Shown here: in pieces, positions 1 through 6,733 of the stretch
How the letters are laid out: every line of letters starts with the position of its first letter
Position numbering within the stretch: the stretch's first letter is position 1
NCBI GenBank assembly: GCA_030600725.1
Contig: JAUVLN010000092.1
Location: 1 to 7,730, forward strand
Direction: 5' to 3'
Source of the DNA: Thermoplasmatota archaeon
GTDB taxonomy: Archaea > Thermoplasmatota > Penumbrarchaeia > Penumbrarchaeales > Penumbrarchaeaceae
DNA length: 7,730 nucleotides
Notes under the pieces: model-generated
What the model saw: the letters and a program-made list of their open reading frames with translations, nothing else
Databases searched by the model: none
What the model was told of the DNA's origin: nothing
Program-made: the position numbers and the translations under genes

Positions 1-870
1 CTGTACGAGCATCGCCTGGGGATCGTACTCCTCCACGGTCGAGTGCCAGGAGTTGGTCACCACCCTGATATTGTCCGGATTGGCACCGGGGCGGGAATGG
101 TCGAATACCCACTCCAGGCCCTGTATGTAGCCATCCTCGGTTGGGGTGCTTCCCTCCTCGGGTAGGGATATGGTGACCCCGATCAGGTTGGCACCGGGTG
201 CTACTCCACGTCTTGCTCCCGCGGAGGCGTCGCCGTTTCCCGCCACGGTGCCTGCAACGTGTGTCCCGTGTCCGAATTTGGTATCGGAGTTCTCCGTCTC
301 GACCCAGTTTCCCCCGCCGATATCGAATACGTTCTTGATCGTCTTGGTCCCGTAATCGAGATCGGGGTGGCCTGCATCTATCCCGGTATCGACCACACAT
401 ACAGTGACCCCCTTTCCGTCTATGGGATCTCTGGACCATCCGGGACCCTGGATCATGGTCGCCCACACCTGTGTCGCGTTGATCACGCTGGTGCCCATCT
501 CCATGTCGGATATCACCGGATCGTTGTGTTCGACGTAGGAGACATCGGGGTTTTCAAGGATCCGATCTATCATGGATGTGGGTCCTCTCACCGATAGGGC
601 GGGGACCACATGGAAGCTCCTCAATATGGAAAATCCGAGCCCCTCCAGGAACAGCTTTTCGCTTCCGTCAAGGTCCCCCTCGAACTGAACGATCAGCTCT
701 ATCACCGATCTTCCATCATTTGAAGGTTGGGTCAGATCCAGGCTGAGTTTCAGCGGCAGCCTATCCGCTGATATCCCATCCTGCACCTGGCCGGAACCGC
801 CCAGCAGGGTTATCGGTACCATCAATATCAGGGCTGTGATGAAAAAGGGGATTCTACTGTGGGTCCTCAT
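1..870 (-). CDS. Subtilisin-like (S8) secreted serine protease, 5' part
   Basis: This is the N-terminal 290 residues of a secreted serine endopeptidase; the gene continues beyond the left edge. Residues about 7-27 form a hydrophobic signal peptide (short basic n-region, then a core ending in LLGGSG). Residues about 57-118 look like an I9 propeptide, the chaperone and inhibitor that is cleaved off on maturation, ending near SYVEHNDPV. The S8 catalytic domain follows. The Asp block is VVDTGID, with catalytic D161, and the His block is FGHGTHVAGTVAG, with catalytic H201. The segment VVTNSWHS (271-278) matches the substrate-binding strand. The oxyanion Asn and the nucleophile Ser should lie outside the window, so activity cannot be judged. 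The ATG at 868-870 is chosen because it directly precedes the signal peptide and the frame is open to the edge. No Shine-Dalgarno sequence precedes it, so a very short leader is possible. It is divergent from transcription factor B. Family assignment is secure; the substrate is unknown. Confidence 0.95.
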   Translation of the reverse strand, partial: MRTHSRIPFFITALILMVPITLLGGSGQVQDGISADRLPLKLSLDLTQPSNDGRSVIELIVQFEGDLDGSEKLFLEGLGFSILRSFHVVPALSVRGPTSMIDRILENPDVSYVEHNDPVISDMEMGTSVINATQVWATMIQGPGWSRDPIDGKGVTVCVVDTGIDAGHPDLDYGTKTIKNVFDIGGGNWVETENSDTKFGHGTHVAGTVAGNGDASAGARRGVAPGANLIGVTISLPEEGSTPTEDGYIQGLEWVFDHSRPGANPDNIRVVTNSWHSTVEEYDPQAMLVQ

Positions 871-896
871 GGCTATGTGGAGGCTGTCGGACGGAG

Positions 897-925
897 ATAA
901 ATATTTGGGCTATCTGTTTATAAAC
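897..925 (-). promoter_or_regulatory. Candidate core promoter of the S8 protease gene
   Basis: Two AT-rich elements read on the minus strand upstream of the protease start. One is centred near 903 (AAATATTTAT) and one near 920 (GTTTATAAAC, a perfect palindrome). With the usual archaeal distance of about 25 bases from TATA centre to transcription start, they would start transcripts near 878 or 895. Both give a leader of only about 8-25 bases, in line with the absence of a Shine-Dalgarno sequence before the ATG. Neither has a convincing BRE upstream, so the choice between them is open. Confidence 0.4.
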
Positions 926-952
926 GGTATCATCAGTATAGGGAAGGGATCT

Positions 953-1018
953 GTCGAAATGAGGGGGAAATGTAACGGAGGATCCGCCGGATTTTCCCTG
1001 TTTATGGGGTGTTTCGAC
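953..1018. repeat. Nested inverted repeat in the divergent intergenic region
   Basis: Three inverted pairs share nearly the same centre. The outer arms are GTCGAAA (953-959) and TTTCGAC (1012-1018), a perfect 7 of 7. The middle arms are GGGGAAA (964-970) and TTTCCCT (993-999), with one G-T pair. The inner dyad is CGGAGGATCCGCCG (976-989), with one mismatched position per arm. As single-stranded RNA these would stack into one interrupted hairpin of about 66 bases. The region lies between the two core promoters and outside both genes. It may be an operator region, a small structured RNA, or chance: one 7-base pair is expected by chance in a region this size, but the nesting is less expected. 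Confidence 0.4.
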
Positions 1019-1033
1019 GCTTATAATATCTTT

Positions 1034-1048
1034 CGTAACATATATATA
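1034..1048 (+). promoter_or_regulatory. BRE/TATA core promoter of the transcription factor B gene
   Basis: CGTAACA (1034-1040) fits the archaeal BRE pattern of a purine at position 2 and adenines at positions 4 and 5. It runs directly into the TATA tract ATATATATA (1040-1048). A start of transcription is predicted near 1066-1072, leaving a leader of roughly 95 bases to the chosen start codon. A second AT-rich stretch, TTTAATATA (1073-1081), could be an alternative TATA box starting near 1102, but its upstream flank is a poorer BRE. If TFB is the factor binding here, it would recognise its own promoter, as any TFB-dependent promoter would. Confidence 0.55.
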
Positions 1049-1088
1049 GTTAGTATTTATTGCCTTGCAATAGTTTAATATAGTGAAA

Positions 1089-1107
1089 CTTCCCGGGGAC
1101 GGGGAAG
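1089..1107 (+). other. Small hairpin in the tfb 5' leader
   Basis: CTTCCC (1089-1094) and GGGAAG (1102-1107) form a perfect 6-base-pair stem around a 7-base loop. It sits between the predicted transcription start and the chosen start codon, and ends exactly one base before an in-frame upstream ATG at 1108. It is not followed by a T tract, so it does not look like a terminator. A role in translation control is only possible, not shown. Confidence 0.3.
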
Positions 1108-1150
1108 ATGAGATGCACGGGGCATATTGCCCAGAAAAGGACGGTAAACC

Positions 1151-1155
1151 AGGAG
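1151..1155 (+). promoter_or_regulatory. Ribosome binding site deciding the tfb start
   Basis: AGGAG ends 9 bases before the ATG at 1165. This is a usable Shine-Dalgarno sequence and favours that start over the in-frame ATG at 1108, which would add 19 residues that do not resemble a TFB N-terminus. Confidence 0.6.
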
Positions 1156-1164
1156 TTGAAATCG

Positions 1165-2094
1165 ATGTCATACAAGGTCCAGATAGAGGAAACGACGAAA
1201 TGTTCAGAGTGCGGGAGCGAACACCTGATACGGGATTACGAGAGGGGCGAGTTGGTGTGTGGGGATTGTGGGGTCGTGATATCCGAACAGATAATAGATC
1301 AGGGGCCGGAATGGAGGGCCTTTGACTCGGCGCAGAACGAGCAGAGGGCAAGGACGGGGGCGCCGATGACCATGATGATCCATGACAAGGGGCTTTCAAC
1401 CGAGATCGGCTGGAAGAACAAGGACTCTTATGGAAAGTCCATACCCACCAGGAACAGGGCCCAGATGTACAGGCTCAGAAAGTGGCAGAGGAGGATCAGG
1501 GTATCCAATGCAACAGAGAGGAATCTTGCATTTGCCCTCTCGGAGATGGAGAGGATGTCATCTGGGATAGGCCTTCCCAGGAACGTGAGGGAATCCGCTG
1601 CGTTGATCTACAGGGGAGCCGTGAACAAGAACCTCATCAGGGGAAGGTCCATAGAGGGTGTCGTCGCCGCGTCGATCTACGCCGCCTGCAGGCAGTGCAA
1701 TGTCCCAAGGACCCTTGATGAGATATCCGCCGCCTCGAGGGTTAACAGGAAGGAGATAGGCAGGACATACAGGTTCATGGCCCGGGAGCTCCAGATGAAG
1801 CTGAACCCGACGTCGCCCCAGGATTATATCTCCAGGTTCTGCTCCGAGCTCAAGCTTTCCGGAGAGACCCAGTCGAGGACATTGGAGATCCTGAAAGAGG
1901 CGGATGAGAGGGAGCTGATCTCCGGCAGGGGGCCCACGGGCGTTGCAGCCGCAGCCATATACATCGCCTCGATCCTCACAGGAGAGAGGAGAACCCAGAG
2001 GGAGGTCGCCGACGTGGCCGGGGTCACTGAGGTCACGATAAGGAACAGGTACAAGGAGCTCTCAGCAAAGCTTGGCATAGATGTCGAGATATGA
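1165..2094 (+). CDS. tfb: Transcription initiation factor B (TFB)
   Basis: This is the archaeal counterpart of eukaryotic TFIIB. It binds TBP on the TATA box, reads the BRE and brings RNA polymerase to the promoter. The 309-residue length is normal for full-size archaeal TFB. The order is complete. An N-terminal zinc ribbon has Cys 13, 16, 32 and 35 in the C-x2-C-x15-C-x2-C arrangement. A B-reader/linker segment lies around 48-100 (RTGAPMTMMIHDKGLSTEIG at 63-82). Two cyclin-like repeats lie at about 113-208 and 215-303. The second ends in a helix-turn-helix (about 277-301, TQREVADVAGVTEVTIRNRY) that contacts the BRE. The ATG at 1165 is preferred to the one at 1108 because AGGAG lies 9 bases upstream and the protein then begins MSYKVQIEE, close to the zinc ribbon. 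The gene stands alone: divergent from the protease and convergent with the ABC operon. Many archaea carry several TFBs, so this may be the only copy or a paralogue. Confidence 0.97.
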   Translation: MSYKVQIEETTKCSECGSEHLIRDYERGELVCGDCGVVISEQIIDQGPEWRAFDSAQNEQRARTGAPMTMMIHDKGLSTEIGWKNKDSYGKSIPTRNRAQMYRLRKWQRRIRVSNATERNLAFALSEMERMSSGIGLPRNVRESAALIYRGAVNKNLIRGRSIEGVVAASIYAACRQCNVPRTLDEISAASRVNRKEIGRTYRFMARELQMKLNPTSPQDYISRFCSELKLSGETQSRTLEILKEADERELISGRGPTGVAAAAIYIASILTGERRTQREVADVAGVTEVTIRNRYKELSAKLGIDVEI

Positions 2095-2125
2095 TCGGAC
2101 GCATTAACATACGGATAACGAGCTT

Positions 2126-2140
2126 GCCTACCGGTGAGGC
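2126..2140. other. Short dyad in the convergent gap
   Basis: The 48 bases between tfb and the last ABC gene (2095-2142) contain GCCT (2126-2129) facing AGGC (2137-2140) around a core that includes the palindrome ACCGGT (2130-2135). No oligo-T tract follows on either strand, so neither a bacterial-type nor a T-rich archaeal terminator is evident. Transcripts of the two convergent genes may end within or beyond the opposite gene. Confidence 0.15.
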
Positions 2141-2142
2141 TG

Positions 2143-2934
2143 TCAGTTCAGGTCCTTTCTCCTTATGGAGATAAGGCCGATAAGCAGAAAAATACCGGTG
2201 AGGAACAGAAGGAAGAAGATGGAGAATGATGTGGAGAGCATCTCCTTGAATGTGATGATCTCACCCACTCCAACCTCCCAATACATGATCGACCTGAGGT
2301 AGTACATGACCGTTACCTGTCTGATATTGCCCAGGAAGGTCGATCCGATCATCTCCCAGATGAAGGTGTAAAGTAGCCCCACCATAAGAGGCCATCTGAT
2401 GAGAGTTCCCAGCATTACGAACATGGCGCCGTATACCATCGTTCCCAGAAAGGTTATGAAAAGAACGTTTGCAAGGACGTCCAGGGAGGAAAGGATCTCA
2501 GTAACCGGGGCCATCAAGCCCAGGACGAGATACATGATGACAATGGTCAGTGAGAGCATGAGGTAGACCGATATCACCATGCCGATGTACTTGTAGATGA
2601 GGATCTCACCTCTCTTCATGCCTCTGGTGGTCAGATATGTTATCGTCCTCTTGTCGACCTCCTCATGGACCTGATTTGAACCGTAGATCAGGCAGTAGAG
2701 GATGACGAAGAACTGTAAATAAAATAGCAGTGTGAAATCTGAGAAGGCCTCCAGCCATTGGGCATCGTCAGGGGTATCATACACTATGTAAAGTGCGATG
2801 AAGGTGGGAATTAGCAGTATCAGTATCGCCAGGACGGTCGACCTGGATAGAAGGATCCTCCTCACGGTGAACTCTATGACGGCGGACGCCCTGTTGGGCA
2901 TCCCTTCCATGTAGCTATACCCTTTTTTCTTCAT
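2143..2934 (-). CDS. ABC-2-type transporter permease, small (263 residues)
   Basis: This is the membrane subunit of an ABC-2-type transporter, expected to pair with an ATPase of the same operon in the cytoplasmic membrane. Six hydrophobic segments can be drawn at about 31-51, 67-86, 115-140, 152-178, 181-200 and 236-256. Between segments 2 and 3 lies the polar stretch VHEEVDKRTITYLTTRGMKR (89-108). It resembles the amphipathic coupling region of this permease type, which touches the ATPase. The C-terminus is a short basic tail (SIRRKDLN). Unlike the larger permease of the operon, it has no big extracytoplasmic domain. The stop codon of the upstream ATPase is separated from this ATG by one base, so translation is probably coupled. 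No clear Shine-Dalgarno sequence is present. In-frame ATGs at residues 9 and 12 are possible alternative starts. It is the last gene of the operon. The substrate is not indicated. Confidence 0.85.
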   Translation of the reverse strand: MKKKGYSYMEGMPNRASAVIEFTVRRILLSRSTVLAILILLIPTFIALYIVYDTPDDAQWLEAFSDFTLLFYLQFFVILYCLIYGSNQVHEEVDKRTITYLTTRGMKRGEILIYKYIGMVISVYLMLSLTIVIMYLVLGLMAPVTEILSSLDVLANVLFITFLGTMVYGAMFVMLGTLIRWPLMVGLLYTFIWEMIGSTFLGNIRQVTVMYYLRSIMYWEVGVGEIITFKEMLSTSFSIFFLLFLTGIFLLIGLISIRRKDLN

Positions 2935-2935
2935 A

Positions 2936-3865
2936 TCAATCTACCAGATATTTGAATATCGCATCCAGGTTGTCATCGGGACAGTCTATCGAAACGATCC
3001 TGATACCCTCCTTCAATACTATCTCCTGGAACCCCTCGTAGAACATGTTGGGGTCCCCTGTTCGAACCAATAGTACATTGGACCCGCCCTCGTAGGAGAT
3101 GGAGATCACATTCTCCATTCCGGACAGGATCGAGGCCAGTTTCTTTCTTTTCTCGCATGTAACCCTGACCGTTAGCGGGAATCTATCCATCGAATCCCTT
3201 ATCTCGTGGAGGTTTCCCTGGGCAAGGAGTTTACCCTTGTTTATCAGTACGATATTCTCCGTCATCCTCTCCACTTCGTGGAGAATGTGGGATGAGATAA
3301 GGATGTGCTTTCCCTGGTCCCTCAACTTGTACATAAGGTTCATGATCTGTATCCTTCCGACGGGATCGGTGCCTGCGAGAGGCTCGTCCATGACCAGTAT
3401 GTCGGGATCGTGAACAAGGCTCTGAGCTATCTTGATCCTTTGCTTCATCCCTTTGGAGTAACCGCTTATGGTACGGTTCATATCCTTGGCCAGGTCTACA
3501 GTGGCTATCACCTCTTTTGCCATCTTCATGGCTTCCTTTCTGCTGTAACCATTGAGCCTGGTGCAGTATGTCACGAACTCCAGACCGCTCATACGGTCGT
3601 AGAACGTCTCCTGCTCCGGACAGTAACCCAACATCCGGTTAACCTTTGGGTTGTTCCAGACCTTTTCACCCATCACCGTGACCTTGCCCATGTTGGGTTT
3701 GATCTGGCCCATTATGATCTTGATCAATGTGGATTTCCCGGCCCCGTTCGGACCCAGGATCCCGGTGATCCCTTTACCGAAGTCAACGGTTATCTCGTTC
3801 AGTCCGAGAACGCTGCCGTAGAATTTGGAGACATTCCTGACCTCGATGATGTTCTCCCCCATCAT
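2936..3865 (-). CDS. ABC-2-type transporter ATP-binding protein, second in operon
   Basis: This 309-residue cytoplasmic ATPase powers an ABC-2 transporter. Core motifs are intact: Walker A GPNGAGKST (38-46), Q-loop region YCPEQETFYD (81-90), a variant signature ISGYSKGMKQR (133-143), Walker B DILVMDEP with catalytic E161, and switch histidine H193 in SSHILHE. A C-terminal domain of about 85 residues follows (about 225-309). It is typical of NatA/CcmA-like ATPases that pair with ABC-2 permeases. The start at 3865 overlaps the stop of the large permease as ATGA, and GGAGG (3870-3874) lies 4 bases before it; the next ATG, at 3862, is equally plausible. A longer frame upstream lies inside the permease gene and adds a proline- and glycine-rich stretch unlike an ABC N-terminus, so it is rejected. 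The gene is followed after one base by the small permease, its probable partner. Confidence 0.93.
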   Translation of the reverse strand: MMGENIIEVRNVSKFYGSVLGLNEITVDFGKGITGILGPNGAGKSTLIKIIMGQIKPNMGKVTVMGEKVWNNPKVNRMLGYCPEQETFYDRMSGLEFVTYCTRLNGYSRKEAMKMAKEVIATVDLAKDMNRTISGYSKGMKQRIKIAQSLVHDPDILVMDEPLAGTDPVGRIQIMNLMYKLRDQGKHILISSHILHEVERMTENIVLINKGKLLAQGNLHEIRDSMDRFPLTVRVTCEKRKKLASILSGMENVISISYEGGSNVLLVRTGDPNMFYEGFQEIVLKEGIRIVSIDCPDDNLDAIFKYLVD

Positions 3866-5754
3866 GACCCCTCCACCTTTTTCATGCGGTAGGCGATGAT
3901 CGCCCAGGAGGCCAGGGTCATACAAAGCAGGACGGCAGCTGGAACGTGCCAATCATACCCGTAGGTCTTCGCATTGAAATCGATGTCGAACAGCACCTTG
4001 AATATGACCATAAAATTGTCGTGTATGGAGATCAGTTTGAGATAGTCATTCTGGAACATCATATAGAGGATCCAGCTGATAGTGGAGGAGAATGCAAATA
4101 TCGAGAAGATGGCAGCTCCCGCATATATCCCCCTCTTCATCAACGAGGATAACGCCAGGCAGATGGATGAAAAGACAAAAAGTGTAATTAGGTAGGATAA
4201 AACGAGGGCCCCAAGTATCCACAAGTGTTCCAGAACAAAGATAAATGTTACGGAACCAAATGCCATCCCGGTGATGAAGAACAACACAGCCGGAAAGATA
4301 GAGATCAGTGATAGGACGGTAATGAGTGAGGCAAACTTACTCAGTACGTAATGTATTTTCGTTATGGGCCTGGACAGGTAGAGGCTGATGGAGTTGTACC
4401 TTACATCATTGGATATGAGGCCCGCGCCGGCTACTGATGCTAGGAATATGATCCAAAAGTACCTCTCCCAATTGCCCAAGGTTATAGAGAAGATCTCATC
4501 GTTGGTATTGTCAATGATCTTCGCCTCATTCACGGTGATTATCCCTTGGGTTATGGATGAATGTTGGTATGATCCGTTCCCGATCCCCGTTCCCGCCACG
4601 ATGATATTGAAGGAGCGCTTGATGGAGCCATTGCTTGAGCTCACCTTCAGCGTCAGATCCCTTGCCTCTCCAGCTTCCAGTTGTAGGTATGGTTTTCCCA
4701 TGAAAGGGTCCACGAGAAGGTCCAGAATTGTACATTCCCAATGGTAGTCCCTGTACATTGTCACATAGCAGTCCAGCACGACCAGGATGTCAATGTCTCC
4801 CGTATTCTCGATCGTGAGGGAGAATTCAGCCGATCCTCCACCTTTGATCGATCGCTCAATATCTTTCCCATTTGACCCTATCTCAAGGGAAAACGACCCT
4901 GATCCCGGGTCCACCGCCGTGAGGTTATCCTCCTCGAGAATGGAAAGGTATTCGGACTTTTCAAGGCTGATAAGCGTGGTGATGGACCCCGTCCTGAAGT
5001 CGTTTATCAACCAGTAAGGGTCGAATTGTTCCGAGGAGGGGTCCATTGAGATGTCATTCTTCATGTATTCATCGACGAAACTGGCGTAGAATGAGATGGA
5101 TCTGGTGACGTTGAAGAGATCAAAGGTGTGGCTGATGCCTCCACCTTGCACGTACATATCAATGTAGGGTGCCACGTCCTCCAGATCAAACCCCTGTCTT
5201 ATCGACCTGATACCACCATCGTAGGGTTCCTTGACCTCTTCATCCCAGTAAATCTGCTCCTCCAAGTATGTGAACTCATCGATGTGATTGGGTAGAGAGA
5301 TATCCATCCTTACGTTGATCTCTTCCCCCGGCCCGAGTACTGTATCGCCGTTCAATATGGTCGTCGATATGGACCAGAACTCATTGGGGGCCTCTCCGTA
5401 GGTGAGGACGTCCCCGATCTCTTTTCCGGTGTTCCTGACCTTGAACTCGAAGGATATCTGGTCACCCAATTCCACCTCACGCCTGAGCATCTCACCTTCA
5501 ACGGGGGTCACCTTGAGCCTGACATCGGTCTGCCAATCGAAGGCGTCCTCTGGTGAACTGGTCAGCGTGGTGAGCCCTTGACCCAGCAACATCAGGTAGA
5601 AAAAGGCAAAGAAGAAGGATAATGCCATGACGACGATGACTGCTGGGTTCTTGATGGTCGAAATGAAATTGGACCGATACATTCTGAGGGTTCTGTATCT
5701 CAATCCCTTGTAACTACCCTTGTAGGGCCGGTAGTCATGAGTGCTAAGTGCCAT
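3862..5754 (-). CDS. ABC-2-type permease with large Ig-like extracytoplasmic domain
   Basis: This is a 630-residue membrane subunit. A short basic cytoplasmic N-terminus (1-36) leads to transmembrane segment 1 (about 37-58). About 370 mostly polar residues (60-430) follow, predicted outside the cell. Then come about five membrane segments at 432-448, 474-498, 502-530, 543-567 and 604-623. The stretch SLYLSRPITKIHYVLSKF (457-474) is the coupling-type loop of ABC-2 permeases. Within the ectodomain two parts look like beta-sandwich domains of the NEW3/CARDB type. At 95-155 are GDQISFEFKVRNTG and then LGPGEEINVRMDISLP. At 287-388 are GGGSAEFSLTIENTGD and then LEAGEARDLTLKVSS. Both share the pattern of a strand, an N-TG turn, and a later G-E strand. 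The ATG at 5754 is chosen: the upstream stop overlaps it as TGATG, and AGGTGAT lies 5 bases before it. A GTG at 5757 is too close to that site. The fold reading of the ectodomain is inference; the permease call is firm. Confidence 0.88.
   Translation of the reverse strand: MALSTHDYRPYKGSYKGLRYRTLRMYRSNFISTIKNPAVIVVMALSFFFAFFYLMLLGQGLTTLTSSPEDAFDWQTDVRLKVTPVEGEMLRREVELGDQISFEFKVRNTGKEIGDVLTYGEAPNEFWSISTTILNGDTVLGPGEEINVRMDISLPNHIDEFTYLEEQIYWDEEVKEPYDGGIRSIRQGFDLEDVAPYIDMYVQGGGISHTFDLFNVTRSISFYASFVDEYMKNDISMDPSSEQFDPYWLINDFRTGSITTLISLEKSEYLSILEEDNLTAVDPGSGSFSLEIGSNGKDIERSIKGGGSAEFSLTIENTGDIDILVVLDCYVTMYRDYHWECTILDLLVDPFMGKPYLQLEAGEARDLTLKVSSSNGSIKRSFNIIVAGTGIGNGSYQHSSITQGIITVNEAKIIDNTNDEIFSITLGNWERYFWIIFLASVAGAGLISNDVRYNSISLYLSRPITKIHYVLSKFASLITVLSLISIFPAVLFFITGMAFGSVTFIFVLEHLWILGALVLSYLITLFVFSSICLALSSLMKRGIYAGAAIFSIFAFSSTISWILYMMFQNDYLKLISIHDNFMVIFKVLFDIDFNAKTYGYDWHVPAAVLLCMTLASWAIIAYRMKKVEGS
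3870..3874 (-). promoter_or_regulatory. Ribosome binding site inside the large permease gene
   Basis: GGAGG on the minus strand lies in the last codons of the large permease, 4 bases before the ATG at 3865 and 7 bases before the ATG at 3862. It supports re-initiation at the ATGA overlap and places the ATPase start here rather than further upstream. Confidence 0.6.
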
Positions 5755-6695
5755 CACCCATCACCTACCCCGTGGTCCCCGACGTTCTTGATGAAGATAT
5801 CCTCCAGGGTCCTTCTGGACCTGGAAGCGTGCCTTATCTGGATATTCTTTCCCCTGATCTCACTGTAGATATCGTTGATGATGTCACCTTCGGTCTTGAC
5901 CATGAAGATGGAACCTTTCTTCTTGAACTTCAACCCCATCCGGGACAGTGTTGTTGCGAATTCCAACTGGTCCCCCTTTATCCTCATCTCCAATCTGTCT
6001 ATCGATCCGGTGAGGTCCTTCATATCGCCCTGAGTGACCAGCTTCCCCTGGTCAATGATAACAATGTGATTGCAGATGTACTCCACGTCCGGAAGCAGAT
6101 GTGAGGAGAAGATGATATTCTTCCTGTGGTTCTTCGAGATGTCCCGGATCAGGTCAAGCATCTCCTTTCGACCTTTGGGATCCATGCCATTTGTGGGTTC
6201 GTCGAGAAAGATCAGCTCCGGATCGTGGACTATCGCCTGCGCCAATTTGACCTTCTGATTCATCCCCGTGGAAAAGGTCTTCAGCTTTCTGTACCGCTCG
6301 TCGCCGATTCCCACGTAGTGGAGCACCTCATGTGCTCTCTGCATTGCGACCATTGGTGGAAGCCCGGATATCTCGCCCATGTACTTGACAAATCCAACGG
6401 CGGTCATATTGGGGATGAGACATTCGGATTCCGGCATGTAGCCGATCCTCCTCCTGATGTCCAGGCCGGAATCCTGTGAACCCAGCGTGTGACCCATTAC
6501 AGATGCCTCTCCGGAGGTGATCTCCAGCAGGCCAAGGAGGGATTTTATCAGTGTGGATTTTCCCGCTCCGTTGGGCCCTAGAAGACCTACCGATCCACGG
6601 GGGATATCGAGGTTGATGGAATCGAGCGCCATGAGGTTGCCATAGCTCTTTGTGAGCTTGTTGGATGTGATCACGAACCCGCTCTTTCCTGGCAT
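5754..6695 (-). CDS. ABC-2-type transporter ATP-binding protein, first in operon
   Basis: This 313-residue ATPase opens the four-gene operon. The motifs are complete: Walker A GPNGAGKST (40-48), Q-loop region GYMPESECLIP (85-95) with Glu at the usual Gln position as in many ABC-2 ATPases, variant signature FSTGMNQK (141-148), Walker B ELIFLDEP with catalytic E166, and switch histidine H199 in SSHLLPD. A C-terminal domain of about 90 residues ends in RRTLEDIFIKNVGD, the tail motif common in this family. It differs widely from the other ATPase outside the motifs, so the two are old paralogues rather than a recent duplication. The stop overlaps the ATG of the large permease, its likely partner. 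No Shine-Dalgarno sequence precedes the ATG at 6695, and the TATA-like element about 30 bases upstream predicts a start of transcription at or within a few bases of it, so the mRNA is probably leaderless. Confidence 0.94.
   Translation of the reverse strand: MPGKSGFVITSNKLTKSYGNLMALDSINLDIPRGSVGLLGPNGAGKSTLIKSLLGLLEITSGEASVMGHTLGSQDSGLDIRRRIGYMPESECLIPNMTAVGFVKYMGEISGLPPMVAMQRAHEVLHYVGIGDERYRKLKTFSTGMNQKVKLAQAIVHDPELIFLDEPTNGMDPKGRKEMLDLIRDISKNHRKNIIFSSHLLPDVEYICNHIVIIDQGKLVTQGDMKDLTGSIDRLEMRIKGDQLEFATTLSRMGLKFKKKGSIFMVKTEGDIINDIYSEIRGKNIQIRHASRSRRTLEDIFIKNVGDHGVGDG
5760..5766 (-). promoter_or_regulatory. Ribosome binding site of the large permease
   Basis: AGGTGAT on the minus strand can pair with the conserved 3' end of 16S rRNA (ATCACCT). 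It lies inside the last codons of the first ATPase, 5 bases before the ATG at 5754. It decides for that start over the GTG three bases upstream. Confidence 0.55.
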
Positions 6696-6720
6696 TCCAA
6701 CTCAGTGCAACAAACGGCAT

Positions 6721-6732
6721 CAAATTATAAAA
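6721..6732 (-). promoter_or_regulatory. Core promoter of the ABC operon, possibly shared with the M28 gene
   Basis: TTTTATAATTTG on the minus strand is a good TATA-like element about 30 bases before the first ATPase start. The gap between the two divergent genes is only 38 bases, and this is its only AT-rich element. Read on the plus strand it is also a fair TATA box (TTATAAAA). It abuts the first ATG of the M28 gene, so in that direction transcription would start near 6752, inside the longest frame. No clear BRE is seen on either side. Confidence 0.5.
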
Positions 6733-6733
6733 G

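Noticed and set aside
146..597. Two plus-strand open frames of 69 and 112 codons
   Set aside because: They are antisense to the S8 protease, which has a signal peptide, propeptide and catalytic motifs on the other strand.
836..1078. Open frame of 80 codons on the plus strand filling the intergenic region
   Set aside because: It begins antisense to the protease signal peptide. No ribosome binding site or plausible family is visible, and its hydrophobic look follows from the AT-rich control region.
854..1399. Open frame of 181 codons on the minus strand
   Set aside because: It runs antisense to TFB and into the divergent control region. Its product is rich in Pro, Ser and Arg with no domain, and it is the mirror of a real gene's codon bias.
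2095..2142. Intrinsic terminator between tfb and the small permease
   Set aside because: There is only a weak short dyad and no T tract on either strand.
3305..3892. Plus-strand open frame of 195 codons
   Set aside because: It is antisense to the second ATPase across its Walker and signature motifs. It has no family resemblance and is explained by the codon pattern of the real gene.
3866..3952. 29-residue N-terminal extension of the second ATPase
   Set aside because: It lies wholly inside the large permease gene and is low in typical ABC N-terminal character. The ATGA overlap with GGAGG just upstream explains the start better.
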